DNA of 64,000 nucleotides from Roseateles amylovorans (GTDB lineage Bacteria; Pseudomonadota; Gammaproteobacteria; Burkholderiales; Burkholderiaceae_C). Both the position numbers and the translations under genes were made by a program. Positions within the stretch are counted from its first letter, which is position 1. Each line of letters opens with the position of its first letter. Location: the NCBI RefSeq assembly GCF_025398155.2, contig NZ_CP104562.2:2914001-2978000 (forward strand), given 5' to 3'. Shown one piece after another: positions 51,684-60,755 of this stretch. The notes under the pieces are model-generated. The model worked only from the letters and a program-made list of their open reading frames with translations, searched no databases and had not been told where the DNA came from.

Positions 51684-53960
51684 ATGCCATCTCCTTTCCG
51701 CCTCAAGACGCCGCTGCCCGACGACACGCTCCGAGTGCACGCCTGCGCGTCGCGCGAGGGCTTGAGTGAGCTCGGTGAGACCACGCTGACCCTGCTCAGC
51801 GATCGCAAGGACATTCAGGCCAGCGACCTGCTCGGCAAGGCCGCCACGCTGACGATCGCACTGACCGATGAGACGCCGCGTCATCTCAGCGGCTATGTGA
51901 CCCGATTCGCGCAGACCGGTTTCGAGGGCCGCCACAGCGTCTATCAAATGACGATGGTGCCCTGGCTCTGGCTGCTGACGCGCACCGCCGATTGCCGCAT
52001 CTTTCAGGAGATGACGGTCCCGGACATCGTCAAGGCGGTGTTTGACGACCATCCCGTGGCCCGCTTCGAGTTCAAGCTGCAGCGGCCCTATCGCCGCTGG
52101 AACTACTGTGTCCAGTACCGCGAGACCGACTTCAATTTCGTCGCCCGGCTGCTGGAGAACGAGGGCATCTACTGGTACCTGACGCACGACGAGTCCGGCC
52201 ACACCCTGGTGCTGGCCGATTCGGCCAGCGCGCATGATTGCGCGCCGGGCTGTGAGTCGCTGCCGTTTTATGCGGGGGGCGCGCAGACGCCGCCGCAACT
52301 CGCCTTCATCGACCAGTGGACCTCGGTCCAGAGCCTCAAGGCCGGCAAGGTGGTGATCACCGATTTCGATTTCGAACGGCCATCCACCTCGCTGCTGACC
52401 AGCCAGGCCCGCACCCGCAACTACGACCTGTCCGACGGCGAGATCTTCGATTTCCCCGGCGGCTACCTGCAAGGCGCCGATGGCGCCCAGTACGCCGAGG
52501 ATCGGTTGGACGAGATCCAGACGGTGCACGATCGCTTCGAGGCGTCCACCAATGCCCAGGGCGTATGCACTGGCCATTTGCTGTCGCTCACTCGCCACCC
52601 GCGTGACGACCAGAATGCCAAGTACCTGGTGATCGGCACCACGCTGCATTTGCGGCAGGCCGCCAGCGAATCGGGTTCGGGCGAGTCCGATCTGCGCTGC
52701 GCTTTTCAATCCATCCCGTCCACCCAGCAATTCCGGCCGTTGCGCCGAACGCCGAAGCCCATGGTGCCGGGACCGCAGACGGCGATCGTCACCGGGCCTT
52801 CGGGCGAAGAGATCTTCACCGACAAATACGGCCGGGTGAAGGTCCAGTTCCATTGGGACCGCCGCGGCGCACGCAATGAGAAGAGCTCTTGCTGGATTCG
52901 CGTCTCCCAGCCGTGGGCGGGCAAGGGCTGGGGCGGGGTGTCGATTCCGCGCATCGGCCAGGAAGTGGTGGTGGATTTCGTCGAGGGCGATCCGGATCAG
53001 CCGCTGATCACCGGCCGGGTCTACAACGCCGAGCAGATGCCGCCGTTCGAGCTGCCCGCCGGGGGCGTGGTGAGCGGGATGAAGTCCAAGAGCCACAAGG
53101 CCACCGGCTACAACGAGCTGTCGATGGACGACACCGCCGGCAAGGAAAAGATCACCATCCACGGCCAGTACGACATGGCCACCACGATCGAGCACGATCA
53201 GACCTCGACCATCCACAACAACCGGACCGACAAGGTCGATGTCGACGATGCCGAGACGGTCGGCAACAACCAGACCCAGACGGTGGGGGTGAATCAGACG
53301 ATCAGCATCGGATCGAATCAGGACCTCACCGTCGGCGCCAACCGGACCAAGACGGTGGGCGCCAACGAGACGCTGACCATCGGCGCCAACCAGGTCGAGA
53401 GCGTCGGGGCCACCCGTTCGCTGTCGGTGGCGGGGTCGGACACGCAGAGCTTCGGCAATGTGCAGACTGTCACCGTGGCGCTGATGAAGACCGAGACCAT
53501 CGGCGCGGTCTATGCGCTCACCGTCGGCGCGGCGATGAACCATGCAGTCGGCGCGGCGCTGATGCAGGAGGTTGGCGGCGCGAAGGTGGTGGCCGTGGGC
53601 GGGCTGAGTTCGGAACAGATCGGGGTGAGCAAGTCAGTCTCCGCCGGCACCAACATCAGCGAGCAGGCCGGGGCGAAGATCAGCCACAAGGCTGGGGCGT
53701 CCTACACCGTCGACGCAGGCTCGACGATGGGCTTCAAGTCGGGCGACGATTACGGCGTCAAGAGCGGCGCCAAGGTGGCCATCGAAGCCGAGACCGAGCT
53801 GGTCCTCAAGGTCGGCTCCGCGCAGTTGATCATGAAGAGCAACGGGGACATCACCCTCAAGGGCGCGCAGATCAATGTGCAAGGCAGCGGCAAGATCAAC
53901 ATCAAGGCGGGCGGAGACCTGAACCTGAAGGGCTCGCCCAACATCAATCAGAACAGCTGA
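51684..53960 (+). CDS. vgrG: T6SS spike protein VgrG2
   Basis: A 758-residue VgrG. The first 500 or so residues are very similar to VgrG1 (start PSPFRLKTPLPDDTLRVHAC; RETDFNFVARLLENEGIYWY; TDKYGRVKVQFHWDRRGARN; SIPRIGQEVVVDFVEGDPD). The C-terminal beta-helix repeats (NQTQTVGVNQTISIGSNQDL and so on) differ from those of VgrG1 and stay GC-rich to the end. There is no added toxin domain. Its ATG at 51684 is chosen by alignment with VgrG1. Its 3' end converges on the module 2 operon, 20 bases away, so it is the likely carrier for that cargo. Confidence 0.95.
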   Translation: MPSPFRLKTPLPDDTLRVHACASREGLSELGETTLTLLSDRKDIQASDLLGKAATLTIALTDETPRHLSGYVTRFAQTGFEGRHSVYQMTMVPWLWLLTRTADCRIFQEMTVPDIVKAVFDDHPVARFEFKLQRPYRRWNYCVQYRETDFNFVARLLENEGIYWYLTHDESGHTLVLADSASAHDCAPGCESLPFYAGGAQTPPQLAFIDQWTSVQSLKAGKVVITDFDFERPSTSLLTSQARTRNYDLSDGEIFDFPGGYLQGADGAQYAEDRLDEIQTVHDRFEASTNAQGVCTGHLLSLTRHPRDDQNAKYLVIGTTLHLRQAASESGSGESDLRCAFQSIPSTQQFRPLRRTPKPMVPGPQTAIVTGPSGEEIFTDKYGRVKVQFHWDRRGARNEKSSCWIRVSQPWAGKGWGGVSIPRIGQEVVVDFVEGDPDQPLITGRVYNAEQMPPFELPAGGVVSGMKSKSHKATGYNELSMDDTAGKEKITIHGQYDMATTIEHDQTSTIHNNRTDKVDVDDAETVGNNQTQTVGVNQTISIGSNQDLTVGANRTKTVGANETLTIGANQVESVGATRSLSVAGSDTQSFGNVQTVTVALMKTETIGAVYALTVGAAMNHAVGAALMQEVGGAKVVAVGGLSSEQIGVSKSVSAGTNISEQAGAKISHKAGASYTVDAGSTMGFKSGDDYGVKSGAKVAIEAETELVLKVGSAQLIMKSNGDITLKGAQINVQGSGKINIKAGGDLNLKGSPNINQNS

Positions 53961-53980
53961 TGCTCGTTGCGGGCGGTCCG

Positions 53981-54736
53981 TCAAGGCAATCGGTAGGGCT
54001 CCCCCTCGAAGTCCAGATCACGCAGGTCGCCTGGTGTGGCCAGGTAGGGATTGGCGGTGGCCAGTGACTCGGTGAAACACCCGGCGAGAAACGCCCGATC
54101 CTGCGATTCATCCCGAGGCAAGCCGGGATCAAATGTCGGGCGGCCGAACAGCGGCCCGAGCTGTTCACCGACGCGCTGATCGAACAGGTCGTCCAACGGA
54201 TCCGACGGGATGGGTGGCGCAACCGCGGCCAGCCGCTTCAGGGTGTGATCGAGCCACTGCTGAAACCCGTCCCGCTGCGGCAGGACATGCATGACGAGCC
54301 GGTACAGGAAGCTCAAGGCGCCGTACAGATCTCCCTCGTGCCGGACACCGTTGTTGAGCCCGAAGCTGAGGTGGGTCATTCCACACCAGAGCGGTCCGTC
54401 AATGGGCCCCACCCATTCATCGCGTTCCAGCTCGAAATAGACCAGGTAGCGCGGATCGACGGTGGCGCACCAGCTCGCTTCCAGCACCTGGACCGGATCG
54501 GGCCGGTCCTGCAAGCCGTCGAAACGCCACACCAGCCATTCATACAGCGCCACGGCCAGTGCCATGCGGGCACGGACCGACAGGCGCGCGGATTGGTCCA
54601 GCAGCGGCACGGCATCCGCCCGAAAGTCGGCGTCCACCCGGGCGTCGTCCCAGACAAAGCGCAGGCTTCGGCGCGCATTCGCGTCCAGCTGCACCCACGC
54701 CGGACAGGTCAATGCGCTGGGCGGCAGCGGCGTCAC
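53981..54736 (-). CDS. putative immunity protein 2 of module 2
   Basis: A 251-residue soluble protein. It shares an outline with the gene at 54733: a helical N-terminus, LEASWCATVDPRYLVYFELE (compare IEAAWVALVDPRYAQL), a HVLPQRDGFQQWLDHTLKRL helix and a C-terminal ANPYLATPGDL (compare QNPYLRPAAEL). The two are diverged tandem paralogues overlapping by 4 bases. They follow the deaminase-like effector in the same operon, the expected place of immunity genes. No catalytic motif is visible. Confidence 0.65.
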   Translation of the reverse strand: MTPLPPSALTCPAWVQLDANARRSLRFVWDDARVDADFRADAVPLLDQSARLSVRARMALAVALYEWLVWRFDGLQDRPDPVQVLEASWCATVDPRYLVYFELERDEWVGPIDGPLWCGMTHLSFGLNNGVRHEGDLYGALSFLYRLVMHVLPQRDGFQQWLDHTLKRLAAVAPPIPSDPLDDLFDQRVGEQLGPLFGRPTFDPGLPRDESQDRAFLAGCFTESLATANPYLATPGDLRDLDFEGEPYRLP

Positions 54737-55434
54737 GGCTGGTGGCGGTAGGGCGCTGCCATGCCGGCCTTGAGCAGCTCCGCGGCCGGCCGCAGATAGG
54801 GGTTCTGCTCGGGCAGCAAGCCATCGAAGATCGACGGCGCACCGGCGGGGCGGAAGTCGGCGATGCTGGCCGGCTTCTGCGCGCTCATGGGCACACGTTC
54901 GGCAGGATGGGTCTGCTGCAAGCGCTTGAGCAGCTCCGGCAACCAGGATTTGAAAGCGGGAGACCGTCCGCAGACATGCTCGGCCAGCATGGACAAGCCC
55001 AGGGCCACGTTGAAGATGGACTCGGGGTCGCCCGGTTCCAGGCCTTCGGCAAAGGCATCCCCCATCATCGTTGTGGCGGCCCAGATCGGACCATCGGCCG
55101 CCATGTTGCCGTCCGCTTCCTCCGCATCATCCGGCTCCGGCAGCTGTGCGTATCGGGGATCCACCAGCGCCACCCACGCGGCTTCAATGCGGCGCAGCGC
55201 GTCCCCCACCTTCATGGGGTCTGCCTGTTGCGCCACCCGCGCCACCACCCATTCGGTGTTCGCAATGATCAGGCCGAACAAGGCACGGTCGTTGATGGCC
55301 CGGAACGCGTCGGCCAGCTTGGGCTTGTCCTCGGAGCGTGCGGCCATGAACTTGTCGGCGGTTCGCACGGTCCACTGGTAGTCGATGCCCAATCGGGCCA
55401 CGCCTGAGGCGTTGAGATGATCGATGAGTGTCAT
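54733..55434 (-). CDS. putative immunity protein 1 of module 2
   Basis: A 233-residue soluble protein starting 5 bases after the stop of the deaminase-like effector. Landmarks are WTVRTADKFMAARSEDKPKL, ALFGLIIANTEWVVARVAQQ, IEAAWVALVDPRYAQL and HVCGRSPAFKSWLPELLKRL. It is a paralogue of the following gene (53981-54736). Closest to the effector, it is the prime candidate for the cognate immunity protein. The family is not one I can name. Confidence 0.68.
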   Translation of the reverse strand: MTLIDHLNASGVARLGIDYQWTVRTADKFMAARSEDKPKLADAFRAINDRALFGLIIANTEWVVARVAQQADPMKVGDALRRIEAAWVALVDPRYAQLPEPDDAEEADGNMAADGPIWAATTMMGDAFAEGLEPGDPESIFNVALGLSMLAEHVCGRSPAFKSWLPELLKRLQQTHPAERVPMSAQKPASIADFRPAGAPSIFDGLLPEQNPYLRPAAELLKAGMAAPYRHQP

Positions 55435-55439
55435 GAGGT

Positions 55440-56231
55440 TCAGAGAAGGAGGGCAGTTCGCTCGATGTCGGGCGGAGGATCCATGCGGCCATTGGTGGCG
55501 CGTCCGTCCACCATCTTGGCCAGCCGGCGGTAACCGCCTTGTCGGTTGCAGTCCGCCTTGTGCAAGGCCACCGGCTGGTTCATGAAGTTGCAGATCAGGA
55601 TCTGGATATCACATTGGTTGGCCGCATTGCAAAGCATGGCATAGCAGTCCGGGCACGGCATCCCGGAGTACTGCGGCCCACCGCTGCCATTGGATCGCCA
55701 ATCGATGTTGAGCAACACCGAGCCGCCCTGAAGCTTTGCGCCGCTCTTCATCATGTTGGAGAGCTGATTGAAGATCTTGCATTCAGCGTGGGCACCTTTC
55801 CCGCCGCCGGGATGCACATATTCATTGCAAAGCGCGCCGGCCTTCTTCTTGGCCGCGGCGTGGGTGGACGAGGTGTCCTCGCGGATCGCCTTGTTGAGCC
55901 CCCGACGTTGCGCCGCCGTGCCGCCCCGCGCGGTCTTGTCGATGTAGGTGTCGGACAGCTTGTTGCTGGAGAAGGTGCGCACCCCCGAAGCGCCCGGGAT
56001 CGTGCTGTAAGCCGATGAATAGGTCATGCCGGTGCCCGCCGCCATCTCCCACGGCGGCTTTGGCCCGGTGGGGTTGCCTGAGGCGTCCAGCTTGGTGCGC
56101 ACCCGCTTCGGGCTGTTGGTGACGAACTTCTTGCGCTCCTCCAGATTGCGCTGCTGAAGGGCGCTGCAGTCCAGTGGTTTTCCCAGTCCGTCGGCGACAT
56201 TGCCGGCATACACCATCATCGACGTGTTCAT
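55440..56231 (-). CDS. putative T6SS deaminase-fold effector
   Basis: A 263-residue cargo protein. The C-terminal half contains GAHAECKIFNQLSNMM with H148-A149-E150 and SGMPCPDCYAMLCN with P192-C193-x-x-C196. HAE plus PCxxC is the zinc-binding and proton-shuttling signature of the cytidine-deaminase fold, used by bacterial deaminase toxins on DNA, RNA or free nucleotides. The N-terminal 130 residues are basic (ERKKFVTNSPKRVRTKL) and have no spike domain. The ATG at 56231 lies 8 bases after the DUF4150 gene. Two putative immunity genes follow. Target and substrate are not deducible. Confidence 0.78.
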   Translation of the reverse strand: MNTSMMVYAGNVADGLGKPLDCSALQQRNLEERKKFVTNSPKRVRTKLDASGNPTGPKPPWEMAAGTGMTYSSAYSTIPGASGVRTFSSNKLSDTYIDKTARGGTAAQRRGLNKAIREDTSSTHAAAKKKAGALCNEYVHPGGGKGAHAECKIFNQLSNMMKSGAKLQGGSVLLNIDWRSNGSGGPQYSGMPCPDCYAMLCNAANQCDIQILICNFMNQPVALHKADCNRQGGYRRLAKMVDGRATNGRMDPPPDIERTALLL

Positions 56232-56239
56232 GGCGCCAT

Positions 56240-56629
56240 TCAGCGGTTGTTGTTGGTGGACAGATCGAGCAGACGCTTGGCGTTCTTGCCCTCGAACTTC
56301 ACATTGAAGGACCAGGCCTGCGACACCGTCTTGCCCTGGATGCAATGCTCGATGACATTCATGCCGAAGGACCGGGTCGCGGCTTCATCGCCCTTGCAGG
56401 TCGCATAGTGGGATTCGCTCTTGATGCCCACCTGGCCTCCCTTGATCTTGACCGAGCGCGCCCCCTTGGCCGTGTCGCTGGCCTGGGCGAAGTTGGGATA
56501 GGGAATGGGAATGGGCCCCGCCGGTGGTCCGGGAGGCGACAGGCAGACATCGGGCATGGCCCCCGAGATGTGGGTGGTGTCCTTCTCTGCGGAGACTTCA
56601 CGGCCATTGGCGAAGACATTGGCGCTCAT
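56240..56629 (-). CDS. DUF4150 PAAR-like spike tip, module 2
   Basis: A 129-residue DUF4150 protein: SANVFANGREVSAEKDTTHI, a proline turn CLSPPGPPAGPIPIPYPNFA, SVKIKGGQVGIKSESHYATC and VSQAWSFNVKFEGKNAKRLL. It would cap a VgrG trimer and link it to the deaminase-like effector encoded 8 bases downstream. The module 1 equivalent is at 22121-22510. Confidence 0.9.
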   Translation of the reverse strand: MSANVFANGREVSAEKDTTHISGAMPDVCLSPPGPPAGPIPIPYPNFAQASDTAKGARSVKIKGGQVGIKSESHYATCKGDEAATRSFGMNVIEHCIQGKTVSQAWSFNVKFEGKNAKRLLDLSTNNNR

Positions 56630-56710
56630 GCGAACGAACTCCTTGCAAACGGGCAGGGCGGTTCCGCCGACGCGCCGCGTGAGGCGGATGGCGGGCGGGC
56701 GTACGGAAGG

Positions 56711-57736
56711 CTATCCATGCTGAAGCACCAAGGCGGCACGGTGGCCGTGATCACTGCCGACATGGCACAACGCGCGCGGTCCAGGGGCGTAACCCCACCG
56801 AATCGCATGGTCCGCCCAGGACAGCAGGCAGGGCAGGATCGCAGCGCCGATCTCCCCCAGATACTCGATCGGATGCCACAGCGCCAATGGCGTGGATCGC
56901 TCGCCGCGGTCCAGTCGCATCGGAATGAACATGGCTTCCTTGAACTTGTAGTGCTCGCCCGACAGGTCGGTGAGCCGGAAAGCGATCTCGCTCAAGCTCA
57001 TGCCTGCCGCCGCGAGCGCCGTTCTCACCGCCTGTGTCAGCCCTTGTCCGAGAAGCGGCTCGGTGCTGTCGATGGTGGCGTGCTCCATGGACTGGCCCAG
57101 GCCCACAATCCGCAGCGTGCGCGCGTCATCGCCAGCCGATCGGGACAGCAGCACGGCGGACGCCGCCTCGCCCGGGAGAAAGCCATTCGAATTGCCTGTG
57201 CACAGCAGCCGACGCTGCTGGTCATAGCGGCTCAGGGTGTCTCGGTGCAGATAGCTGTCCACGCCGGCGACCAGAATGTGATCCGCGCGGCCCGCTTGGA
57301 TGAGCGCCTGCCCCAGGGCGATGGCCTGCGCCGCGCCGGCCTGCCCGAACGGGAACACCGCGGAGTCCGGGTGCAGCCGGGCCTCCAGGCGGTCGGCCAC
57401 CGCGCCCAGAAGTTCCTGCTCCAGCCTGCCCGGGCGGCCGGGACGATCGGGCTCGGACACCCCGACCAACAAAGGGATGTCGGTCAGCGAGACCCCTTCC
57501 ATCGCCTGTAGGCATTCCAGCACCGCCGGGCTGAGCAGGTCGGCCAGCAAGGCCACGCCCGCCCAGCGCTGCGGCAGACTGACCTGCGCGCAGGCATAGG
57601 GCTCGCCGCCTTCTTCGTCGGCCCACAGGCGGGTGCGCACACCACTGACGCCAGCCCGCAGCGCCGCCAACGAGGCCGGTGCGTTGTAGCCCAGCGCTGT
57701 CACCATGCCGCTGGCGCGCAGCCAGAGCCCGCTCAT
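56711..57736 (-). CDS. thiolase-fold (KAS-like) protein without catalytic cysteine, module 2
   Basis: A 341-residue paralogue of the module 1 gene at 21041. The fold-typical blocks are present (ADHILVAGVDSYLHRDTLSR, GFLPGEAASAVLLS, YLGEIGAAILPCLLSWA). The nucleophile elbow reads FPFGQAGAAQAIALGQAL, so the cysteine of active synthases is replaced. Its ATG overlaps the DUF2169 stop by 4 bases. Retention of two diverged but both cysteine-less copies argues for a non-enzymatic part in effector loading. Confidence 0.8.
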   Translation of the reverse strand: MSGLWLRASGMVTALGYNAPASLAALRAGVSGVRTRLWADEEGGEPYACAQVSLPQRWAGVALLADLLSPAVLECLQAMEGVSLTDIPLLVGVSEPDRPGRPGRLEQELLGAVADRLEARLHPDSAVFPFGQAGAAQAIALGQALIQAGRADHILVAGVDSYLHRDTLSRYDQQRRLLCTGNSNGFLPGEAASAVLLSRSAGDDARTLRIVGLGQSMEHATIDSTEPLLGQGLTQAVRTALAAAGMSLSEIAFRLTDLSGEHYKFKEAMFIPMRLDRGERSTPLALWHPIEYLGEIGAAILPCLLSWADHAIRWGYAPGPRALCHVGSDHGHRAALVLQHG

Positions 57737-58842
57737 GACCGTCCTCCGCGCCGCGCCGCCACCGCCTCGGCGAGGCTGCGGTGATAGGTCTTGTTGGGAA
57801 AGCGCCGCGCGCGGTACCAGGCTTCGCTCATGTCGCCGGTGAGGATTTCCTTCACATCGAACACGCTCTTGCCCAGCGCCAGGCCGGCGCGCCAGGTCGC
57901 GGTGAAGCAGTCCTCGTCGGGCTCGAACACCAGTGTGTCGAGCACCGCCTGGCGCGTGATATCGCGGCAGCGGTAGGGAATGAAGGTGACCGGCATCGAC
58001 AGCCGCGGCAAGGCAAAGGCCCGGCGGCCGTCCGGGGTCAGGTGTTGCAGCACCACGGGTTCACCACCCTGCGGATACGGGATCTGCTGATCCAGAGGGG
58101 CCGCCTGGAAGTAGCGCTCATCGAAGTCGTTGGGCCAGAACGGCGCCTGTTCTTCCAGCCAGCGGGCGTCATAGGTGCCGGCCAAGCCGTGTCGCGGCGC
58201 CCATTGGCGGCCGACCGGCGTGAAGGCCATGGGTCGATAGGCACCGTCGTGGCGGGTCACGGGCTGCCCGACCTCTTCCAGATTCGGCAACGGCTGACCC
58301 TCGAGGTGGTCGGTGAAGCGCCAGTAGCCGCGTCCGACCGGATTCGTCGGCAGACTGTGGCACTGCCCCGTGCGGGGCAGGGCGGTGCTGTCGGTGCCGC
58401 CAAATGCGCGCTCGTAGCCGAGCGACATCTCGCGGAAAGGCTGAGGGTCGCTCGCATTCACCCCACCCACCAGGGATTGGTGCCAGTGCCGATCGCCCAC
58501 CACCGCGATCTGCTTGGTCATGTCACCCACCCGCATGCCTGCCACCAGACGCCTGACCCGCGTGCCCGCCGGCGCGTGGGCATGGCCGAGCACCAGCACA
58601 TCGCAGGCCGGCTTGGCATGAGCGAAATCCGTCTCCCGGGTGGGCGCGCTCAAGCCGGGCTCCCCGATGAACTGGTCCTCCCGGATCAGCTCGCGCTGTG
58701 TCTCGTGCTGCAGCACCGGCTCGGTGGCATCTCGAGGCATCCGGAAGGTGGCCTTCACGATGGCGACCAGCCGCTCGCGCCCGTCGCGCTGAAAGCCGAG
58801 CGTCCAACCGGCGGAATAGGGCGTGGCGTTGGTGAACTTCAT
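57733..58842 (-). CDS. DUF2169 T6SS cargo adaptor, module 2
   Basis: A 369-residue DUF2169 protein: KFTNATPYSAGWTLGFQRDG, VAIVKATFRMPRDATEP, SLGYERAFGGTDSTALP, PTNPVGRGYWRF, FDERYFQAAPLDQQIPYPQG and FEPDEDCFTATWRAGL. The ATG at 58842 is selected; it overlaps the TIGR02270 stop by 4 bases. The order adaptor, KAS-like protein, PAAR-like tip and effector equals that of module 1. Confidence 0.87.
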   Translation of the reverse strand: MKFTNATPYSAGWTLGFQRDGRERLVAIVKATFRMPRDATEPVLQHETQRELIREDQFIGEPGLSAPTRETDFAHAKPACDVLVLGHAHAPAGTRVRRLVAGMRVGDMTKQIAVVGDRHWHQSLVGGVNASDPQPFREMSLGYERAFGGTDSTALPRTGQCHSLPTNPVGRGYWRFTDHLEGQPLPNLEEVGQPVTRHDGAYRPMAFTPVGRQWAPRHGLAGTYDARWLEEQAPFWPNDFDERYFQAAPLDQQIPYPQGGEPVVLQHLTPDGRRAFALPRLSMPVTFIPYRCRDITRQAVLDTLVFEPDEDCFTATWRAGLALGKSVFDVKEILTGDMSEAWYRARRFPNKTYHRSLAEAVAARRGGRS

Positions 58843-60077
58843 GCCACCGCCCAACGCTGGTGCTGCCAGTCAGCGCGTCCGGTGGTCGGAAACACAGCGG
58901 TGCCGGGGCGCAACCGGGCCGCCTCGATCGCTGCGCTGCGCCGCTGCCGCTGCGTGCCGTGGCGCAGGACGAGCAAGGCCGCCTCTTCGCTGATCGGTCG
59001 GCCGCCGAGATGGCGCACCCCGCGTCGAAAGCGCGCCAACTCCGCCTGCCACCAGCGCCGCAGGGCATCGGGATCGGCCCACGGCGCATGCACATCGTCA
59101 GGATGGACCTCGTCCAGCGCAATCGCATCGTGCCGCCATTGCGGATCCTCCAGATCCAGTCCGGTGATCGAGGCCATCGCCTCGCCGGCCGCCTGCGCCA
59201 GGGTGGGCTCATCGCACAGTTCCAGCAGCCACGGCACCGCGGCCGGATCGCCCAGCACGCCGGCGCCCACCACCGCCAGCCGCTGGCTGCGGCCCTCCGT
59301 GGCAAGTCGACGGATGGTCTCCCTGGCCCAGTCCGGGCGACCGGCTCGCATGGCGATGTCAAGGCCGGCCGCGGTCTGACCAGCCTGATGGCTCACGTCG
59401 TAGGCCGACTCGGCCGCACCTTCGTCGCCGCCGAGGGCGAGCGACCACGCCGACCAGAACCGGCAGCCCGGATCGGCGTCGTGCTCGGCGGCCTGCAGGC
59501 GGTCGCGATGGCCGGTCAGCCCCAGTTCGCCGACCGCGCGAAAACCTTCGGCCCGCAACAGCGGATCGGGGTCCTCCATGGCCGCGACCAAGGCCTGCCG
59601 GGGATGCACTCGACGCTCGATCTGCACCGACAAGGCCAGCGCACGGTGCGCACTCACCGCCGAGGATTGAAGGCGGGGGAGCACCGGCTCCAAGGTACTC
59701 GGCGGGACCCACGACAGCGCGGCAATGACCGGCGCGCGCCATGCCGGTGCGCTGAGTGCGACCGCCACGACGTGGCCCATGGCTTCGGCATCGCGGCGGA
59801 CGAAGGCCTGGTGAGCCGCCACGAAGAGCGTGCCCGCGTCCACCTCACCTAAAGCCCGCAGCGCCAGTTGAAGGCCGGTAGAACCTGACAGCAGCAAGCC
59901 TTCCAGATGCGCCAGCAGGCGCTCATCGAGGGTGGCGAGTTGGTCGAAGCGGTAATGGGGCCCCAGGCCGGCCTGTTCACGCGCGATCCAAAGGAAGGCC
60001 GCCTCCTCCGCATGCTGGTTCAGGACCGGTGCGTTCTGCAGCGCGGAGATTTCCGCAGGACTGAAACCATTGTGCAT
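58839..60077 (-). CDS. TIGR02270-family protein, module 2
   Basis: A 412-residue helical-repeat protein: VLNQHAEEAAFLWIAREQA at the start, then HEAT-like helices (AFVRRDAEAMGHVVAVALSA, HPRQALVAAMEDPDPLLRAE, AVPWLLELCDEPTLAQAAGE). It is diverged from the module 1 protein, and here it precedes DUF2169 rather than following the immunity gene. The ATG at 60077 is 7 bases after the DUF6484 stop. Confidence 0.78.
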   Translation of the reverse strand: MHNGFSPAEISALQNAPVLNQHAEEAAFLWIAREQAGLGPHYRFDQLATLDERLLAHLEGLLLSGSTGLQLALRALGEVDAGTLFVAAHQAFVRRDAEAMGHVVAVALSAPAWRAPVIAALSWVPPSTLEPVLPRLQSSAVSAHRALALSVQIERRVHPRQALVAAMEDPDPLLRAEGFRAVGELGLTGHRDRLQAAEHDADPGCRFWSAWSLALGGDEGAAESAYDVSHQAGQTAAGLDIAMRAGRPDWARETIRRLATEGRSQRLAVVGAGVLGDPAAVPWLLELCDEPTLAQAAGEAMASITGLDLEDPQWRHDAIALDEVHPDDVHAPWADPDALRRWWQAELARFRRGVRHLGGRPISEEAALLVLRHGTQRQRRSAAIEAARLRPGTAVFPTTGRADWQHQRWAVA

Positions 60078-60084
60078 GGCAGCT

Positions 60085-60705
60085 TCAGTTGAGTTGGACC
60101 GAGCCGCCTTGCACCTTGTTCGCTCCAGCCGCGCGGGTGACGATGGTTTCGCCGTGCACCTCCACCCGCCCGTCCTCGTGCAGCGTGAGGTGAGACTTTC
60201 CGCAGCGCAGGACCAGCGCGTGCTGCGCGTCCAGCAGCACCCGGCCGCCGTCCATGCGCACCTCCAGCGCCGCTGCGGTGGGGGTATCGGTGGCCGGTAC
60301 GGCCCGCAGCACACCCATCACGATGGGTCGCATGGGGTCAGCTTGTTCGAAGGTCAACAGCACCTCGGCGCCGATGTGATCGTGATGAAGATCCACGATG
60401 CTCCGGGCGAGGCGCCCCGCGGTGGACAGGGGCGGTGGCAGCACCACCAGCGGTGTGCGTCCCTTGTCCACCAGCCCGAGCAGCCGACCCACCAGCACGC
60501 TGCGGTAGTCCGGTTCGTCCGCCAGCGGCGTCTGGTCGAGCGGGTCATGTCCGGGCGCGACAGGCGGAAGGTCGGCCTGATCAGGGCCGGCGATCACCGC
60601 GCCACCCCGGGCAGGCACGCCCGCCAGCGCGCCGGGCGGACCGCTCACCGGGGTCCGCGACGTCAGAGGGTGTTCGTCGACAGGCAGGTCGTTCCAGCTG
60701 TTCAT
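60085..60705 (-). CDS. DUF6484 protein, first gene of the module 2 operon
   Basis: A 206-residue paralogue of the module 1 gene at 19409. After a proline-rich N-terminal 60 residues it has YRSVLVGRLLGLVDKGRTPL, EQADPMRPIVMGVLRA, LDAQHALVLRCGKSHLTLHE and a C-terminal GRVEVHGETIVTRA spike-like region. No ribosome site is visible before the ATG at 60705, and the candidate -10 lies only about 10 bases upstream, so translation may be leaderless or start further in. Confidence 0.72.
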   Translation of the reverse strand: MNSWNDLPVDEHPLTSRTPVSGPPGALAGVPARGGAVIAGPDQADLPPVAPGHDPLDQTPLADEPDYRSVLVGRLLGLVDKGRTPLVVLPPPLSTAGRLARSIVDLHHDHIGAEVLLTFEQADPMRPIVMGVLRAVPATDTPTAAALEVRMDGGRVLLDAQHALVLRCGKSHLTLHEDGRVEVHGETIVTRAAGANKVQGGSVQLN

Positions 60706-60713
60706 GAGCGACG

Positions 60714-60755
60714 ATTCTGCGGCGCCGCTCTCTGCCAGCCAGTGACCTTAGTCAC
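60714..60755 (-). promoter_or_regulatory. weaker T6SS promoter motif before the module 2 operon
   Basis: On the reverse strand GTGACTAAGG begins at 60755, followed by CAGAAT (60719-60714) at base 37. On the forward strand GTGACCTTAGTCAC (60742-60755) is nearly palindromic, so the site may bind a dimer. It deviates from the other sites at bases 7-8. Confidence 0.4.

Noticed and set aside
51660..53543. 627-codon reverse-strand frame opposite vgrG2
   Set aside because: It is antisense to a well-supported VgrG and lacks any domain.
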